A stretch of 64,000 bases of DNA. Source: Portunus trituberculatus (lineage: Eukaryota > Arthropoda > Malacostraca > Decapoda > Portunidae). The notes below the pieces were generated by a model. It searched no databases and was not told where the DNA came from. It worked only from the letters and a program-made list of their open reading frames with translations. Positions within the stretch are counted from its first letter, which is position 1, and the number at the start of each line of letters is the position of its first letter. The DNA is taken from NCBI RefSeq assembly GCF_017591435.1, contig NC_059286.1, positions 9,208,640 to 9,272,639 on the forward strand. The letters are read 5' to 3'. The position numbers were made by a program, and so were the translations under genes. Below, in pieces: positions 57,561 through 64,000 of this stretch.

Positions 57561-57603
57561 GTGTGTGTGTGTGAATATTAATGTACTAGTATATTTGTCT
57601 ATC

Positions 57604-59189
<1,586 letters not shown>

Positions 59190-59258
<69 letters not shown>
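59190..59258. repeat. (CT)n microsatellite
   Basis: About 69 bp of CT. Confidence 0.97.
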
Positions 59259-59263
<5 letters not shown>

Positions 59264-59910
59264 AATATATATTAAAATGTGAAATTGGCTAAATTAATTT
59301 ACATTTTTATATACATAAGGGAAATCCATAAAATCGGTAGAAAAAATATGATTCAATTCCATTTTCTTTCAATTTATTTGCTTGGGAACAAAAACACTGA
59401 GAGCAAAGCCGTCAATGCGGGATATGAGAGTCATGAAAGGCGAGCACGACGGAACGCAAAGGAGAAACAAGCAGAACACGATGTAGGAGAGAGTAAGGAG
59501 ACCCGCCCGCCACCATGGAACACAAAGAATGAACAAAAGGCAACAGTAGATGATGTCAGCGAGAGAAGAAAGACCAACAGAGAGACCACAAAGAAAATAA
59601 TAAACAGCAGCAAATACAGGCGAGATTACGAAGATCCAACAACGCAGAATACAAAGCAAAAACAAGGACCATTAACAGATAGGCAAGAGAGAGAGAGAGA
59701 GAGTGTACAAGGACCAACAGATGTTCCGTAAATTCATAACCAGAGTATCGCAGCATGACGGAGAGACACACGTTTCCGGATTAAAAAAAAATGAGGCGAC
59801 GAATAATGAGACAAGCGACAAATGAACACGATTCGGGAAGGACAGACTAGAAGCATCTGGGGTTCGGAGGACTGATGAAGGAGAGAGAGGAGCGAGGCGG
59901 GCTGACAGGC

Positions 59911-60840
59911 GAGACAGTACAGGGGTGAGAGAGGACCTTACAACTCAAAACACGAAGGAAAGCCAGAAGAAGGAGCCCGAATAAGGACGTATACTGGAGA
60001 AGATACAAGTAGAAAAGACAAGTGGGAAACGTTAGACATCAGAAAGGTTATGAAGGGGAATAGATAACAGCATGAGACAGTACCAGGGTGAGAGAGGAGT
60101 CCAGAACTAGAAATATGAAGGAAAGTATTGCCAGAATGAGAAGGTATTGGAGGAAACATAAGTAGAAAAAGAAGTGGGAGATATTAGACATCAAAAAGGT
60201 GAAGGGGATAGATAGCAGGGCGAGACAGTACTTGGGTGAGAGAGGAGCCCGGAACTAAAAACATGAAGGAAAGTCAGAAGAAGGAGCTAGAATAAGGAGG
60301 TACTGGAAGATATACGAGTAGAAGAGACAAGTGGGAGGCATTAGACGTTAGAAAAGTTATAATAGGGAATAGACAGCAGGTTGGGATATTACAGGGAAGG
60401 GAGAAGAACCTGGAAGTCAAAGCAAGAAGAGTGTAGCCAGACTAAGAAGATACTGGAGGAAACACGAGTAGTAGAGAGAAGCTGGAAGCATTAGACGTTA
60501 GAAAAGTTATAATAGGAAATAGATAGGAGGTGAGACAGTACATGGGTGAGAGAAGAACCTGGAACTCAAAACAAGAAGGAAAGAGTAGCCCGATTAAGGA
60601 GGTATTGAAGGAAACACGAATAGAAGAGAAGTAGGATGTTTTAGACATTAGAAAAAGTTAAAATAGGAAATAGATAGGAGATGAGACAGTACATGGGTGA
60701 GGGAAGAACCTAGAATTTAAAACAAGAAGGAAAGTGTAACCAGACTGAAGAGGTATTGAAAGAGACACAAGTATAGAAAAGAGAAATAGGAGGCATTAGG
60801 CATTAAAAAGGTAATGAAGAGGAATAGATGAGCAGTGAGA
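59911..60840. repeat. Degenerate tandem repeat, about six units of 148-162 bp
   Basis: Unit starts near 59911, 60073, 60221, 60381, 60531 and 60682, marked by GAGACAGTACxxGGGTGAGAG and later AAGAAGGA..GGTATTGGAGGAAAC and TTAGAC(A/G)TTAGAAA. Units are purine-rich and diverged from each other. Confidence 0.8.
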
Positions 60841-61409
60841 AAACAGACACAGACATAAGAACGATAAAACAGAAATAAAAACCCTGAAACCCACAAAAGA
60901 AATATACTGAAAAAAAACCGAAGAGATAAAAATACTTGAACCTAAAAAGAAATTGACACCAAAATTAGTCCTCCCAGGAAACCATAGAAAACGAGAACAC
61001 GAACATTGCATATGAGACACAGAAGAGGAACAAATCTCCCAGTGACTCCCGCCCCTTCAGTGCACTAGAGAGCGAAGAGAGGGCGGGAGTGTTGAGTAGC
61101 GGCGATACACTCTTCACATCACACTGGCATATCGACGGAACCGCAGCGCCTGAGTAGCTTATAAGAAGGTGCAGAACAATAGGAAGGCGCGTGAGATTGA
61201 GGCAGTAGAGGGCGAGGCAGTCATATTTGGGTGTTGAAGGCTCTTAAGACACAAAGACACACGTAGAGGAGAGTGAAGGAGGGGGAGCAGAGGGGGGAGG
61301 GTGTTGGAGGGAGTGTTTGTATGTGGGTAAGAGTGGAAAAGAGAGGAAGAGATTTTTTTTTTGCCAGTTTTTTTTTTTATTAGTTTGAAAGACTGTTAAA
61401 GGAAATAAT

Positions 61410-61411
<2 letters not shown>
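60841..61411. other. Intergenic, no gene seen
   Basis: A-rich then G-rich sequence, with no recognised coding or RNA feature. Confidence 0.55.
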
Positions 61412-61483
<72 letters not shown>

Positions 61484-61527
61484 ACCTCATCTCGTCCATT
61501 TCTTTCATGTACGCCGCACAATATACC

Positions 61528-61572
<45 letters not shown>
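61412..61572. repeat. (CT)n and (GA)n pair, inverted
   Basis: (CT)n at about 61412-61480 and (GA)n at about 61530-61572, separated by about 50 bp. They can pair as a hairpin. Confidence 0.95.
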
Positions 61573-61584
<12 letters not shown>

Positions 61585-61719
61585 TGAGCACTTCGCTATA
61601 TCACTGTTGTTATCCGAGAAGAGAACATGGAAGTGTGGCACGCGAGCGAGAGTGTTGTTGTTGTTGTTGTTGTTTTATACCTCTTGCTTTCATTACTTTC
61701 CATATTATTCTTGTTCTTT

Positions 61720-61748
61720 TCTTCTTCTTCTTCTTCTTCTTCTTCTTC

Positions 61749-61780
<32 letters not shown>

Positions 61781-61850
61781 TTTTCTTCTTTTTTCTGTTT
61801 TTTCCTCATCTTTTCATATTGTTGTTATTATTGTTATTTTTTTATTATTA

Positions 61851-61908
<58 letters not shown>

Positions 61909-62100
61909 CATCATCATTATTATCATTATTGTCTTCTTTTCTTTTGTCATTATTATCATACTTGCCATCATTGCTTTCCATAGTTAGTTTTATTTTCATT
62001 CTTTTTCTTCTCATTTTTTTTTTTATCGCTATTCCTATATTCATTATCCTCCTTTCCGTCATTGTTTTTTTTTTTTTTTTCATCGCTCTTTTTTTTCTCA
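61720..62100. repeat. (TTC)n, (ATT)n and T-rich block
   Basis: TTC run at about 61720-61770, then ATT runs to about 61915 and imperfect T-rich sequence. Structure is like that of 1364-2140. Confidence 0.95.
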
Positions 62101-62369
62101 TTATTCTTGAAGGAAAGGCATTTGTGGTGATCTAGTGACAAAAACAAGTAGATGAATGTTGAGTTTTTAGTTCATTAGCTAGTGTGATGCGACGGGCGGC
62201 TGTTGTTGTGGCTCAGGGTTCACCTAATGAGTGTTTCCAAGCCTCTCCTTGCTTCGCTGACCTGAATGGCGCTGTTTGGCTCCATCTCAGTACTTCGTTA
62301 GGTTATAGGAGGCACCAATGAATAGCCGCGTCATTAGCTTATAAGGTAACTTTAATTGGGATACTTTAT

Positions 62370-62370
<1 letters not shown>

Positions 62371-62417
<47 letters not shown>

Positions 62418-62511
62418 ATCCTATTTCTGGTGGCTTGAACCTTTCTTCCTTCTTTCCTTCAAAAACTTTATAAAAATGTTTTTGCGTCGCCCTCGCAGTT
62501 ACTAAACTCAT

Positions 62512-62564
<53 letters not shown>

Positions 62565-62806
62565 GAACCACCTGGCGACCACCTGCGTATAAGATCTCTC
62601 CATCTTAGCCCTGAAATATACAGGAGGAGGAGGAGGAGGAGGAGGAGGAGGGGGGAGGAGGAAAAGAAGGAGAAAAAGAAGCGGAAGAGGAAGAAGAAGA
62701 GGAGTAGTAAAAAAGAAGTGAAGAAGGAGTGTTGACGTGGGAAGCAAATCGTAACAGTGAGTCAGTGAGACAGCACAATACGCGGCAGGAAGGTCGAGGA
62801 GTCACA

Positions 62807-62863
<57 letters not shown>

Positions 62864-62870
62864 GGAACTC
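62371..62870. repeat. (CA)n, (CT)n, (AGG)n and (CA)n microsatellites
   Basis: CA at about 62371-62414, CT at about 62514-62560, AGG/AAG at about 62621-62705 and CA at about 62808-62860. Confidence 0.95.
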
Positions 62871-63022
62871 CCGACGGTGTGCAATGAGCTGGGCGGGGGA
62901 GAGCCTAGCGGGTGGGAGGCGTTAGCGGAGATGGCAGACGGCGGCAGGTGTCGGGGCCCGGTACATACATCGATCTGCGCACATTACAACACAAGACCCA
63001 CCCAGCCATCCACCCACCTACC

Positions 63023-63290
63023 CAGCTAGCGCCCACAAGCACAACACAAACAATAAGGACTTTAGGACCTCGCCGCTTCCACAGAGACGCAATCCACAGC
63101 CTCCCACGCCACTGGTACACCGCTAACAACCTCCAAAGGCTCCTTCCTCCCAGCTCCACCTACACAGCTAGCGTCCACAAGCACAACACAAACAATAGGT
63201 ACTTTAGGACCTTGCCGCTTCCACAGAGACACAACCCAGAGCCTCCCACGCCTTTAGCACACCCCTAACCTCCAATGGCCCCACGTAGCT
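63023..63290. repeat. Two-copy tandem repeat of about 142 bp
   Basis: CAGCTAGCG..CACAAGCACAACACAAACAA followed by ACTTTAGGACC..GCCGCTTCCACAGAGAC occurs at 63023 and again at 63165. I see no coding content in it. Confidence 0.8.
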
Positions 63291-63312
63291 CCTCCCTCGT
63301 GGTAATATCATC

Positions 63313-63529
63313 TTAATACCTTCAATACTAGGACGCATTTTTTACCCTGAGATTTGTGTGCAATTAGACCATTTCATTGACATTAGGAAGAGTCTATGGA
63401 GGTCGGAAGATTAATGGCCAGAGTCTCCACTATTCAAATCCAGTACATAAGTTTCTGAAGCTGTGTAAAATCACCAAATAGTAAGCACAATGAGTCTGAA
63501 AACGTGACATGGTACTGAAGAGGTTTAAT
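63313..63529 (+). mobile_element. TTAA-flanked MITE, family 1
   Basis: TTAATACCTTCAATACTAGG at the left and GACATGGTACTGAAGAGG then TTTAATA at the right. Confidence 0.7.
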
Positions 63530-63800
63530 ATCGTGTTTAATTCAGTCAAACACCCCCCCAAAAAAAATACGTAGACAAAAATGAAGGGACAATGTTGCGA
63601 AGAGAAGATAGAAGAGGAAAGAGCAAGAGGGAGAAGAAGGTAGGGGAGGGGAGAGAAGCACCGCAACTTGGAAGGAAAGAGGGAGAGAGAAAGGGAAAGG
63701 AGAGGGAATAAGGGATGCTGGAGGGTTAGGGTTAAGAGGAAAGAGTGTGTGTGTGTCTGGAATGAATGAACGTAACTGTGTGTTGGGCGGAAGACGGGAA

Positions 63801-63802
<2 letters not shown>

Positions 63803-63865
<63 letters not shown>
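63803..63865. repeat. (GA)n microsatellite
   Basis: About 63 bp of GA. The rest of the sequence to the window end is A/G-rich without a gene. Confidence 0.97.
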
Positions 63866-63867
<2 letters not shown>

Positions 63868-64000
63868 CACAGACAACAAGTAGAAAAACCATCTTTATCT
63901 CCACAACAACAAACCTTACCTAAAATAAAAGAGAAAGACATGAAAACAGAGGGGAAAAAAGATAAATAAAGGGAATAATAGAAGAAAACAATGACTACAA

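Noticed and set aside
59279..59731. 150-codon charged ORF
   Set aside because: Starts at a non-ATG codon, composition follows the local A/G-rich sequence, and it shows no family resemblance or splice context.

Overview
This is animal nuclear DNA, most likely from a decapod crustacean and probably a crab. Genes have many short exons with GT-AG introns. Long pure microsatellites are everywhere, including one uninterrupted CT run of about 719 bp. tRNA-derived SINEs, non-LTR retrotransposon fragments and short TTAA-flanked inverted-repeat elements fill the spacers. No CRISPR, operon or other bacterial feature is present.

Positions 1-46200 hold a clustered family of variant ionotropic glutamate receptors (ionotropic receptors, IRs; chemosensory-type ligand-gated channels). 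I resolved the terminal exon of one IR at the left edge (IR0, 802-888), then IR1 (5041-9228), IR2 (12672-16608), IR3 (20676-24453), IR4 (26264-31333) and IR5 (33252-38455) on the plus strand, and IR6 (38786-44765) on the minus strand. IR1 to IR6 share one 13-exon architecture with identical intron phases and code for about 634-652 residues. Each has a signal peptide (start codon missing in IR4), a split ligand-binding domain, TM1, a pore/TM2 with an SY(A/S)GN motif, and a last exon that encodes TM3. IR1, IR3 and IR5 have open reading frames with ordinary splice sites. IR6 is open if exon 5 uses a shifted donor. IR2 has a one-base frameshift. IR4 is open but has CCG where its paralogue has ATG.

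Every complete IR gene is preceded, on the same strand, by a small one-exon ORF for a Tc1/paired-like helix-turn-helix (HTH) protein: 3644, 10043, 18026, 25646 and 32671 on plus, 46162 on minus. The pairing is 6 of 6. At least four of these small genes have a TATA box and a short candidate 5' exon upstream. IR2 and IR3, with their HTH partners, lie in a tandem duplication of about 7.9 kb. IR4 and IR5 show patchy near-identity that suggests gene conversion.

Positions 48428-52379 hold an unrelated 5-exon gene on the plus strand for a 12-TM monocarboxylate-transporter-like (SLC16/MFS) protein. From 52400 to 64000 I see no protein-coding gene, only microsatellites, two TTAA inverted-repeat element families, SINEs, LINE fragments and a degenerate tandem repeat of about 155 bp.
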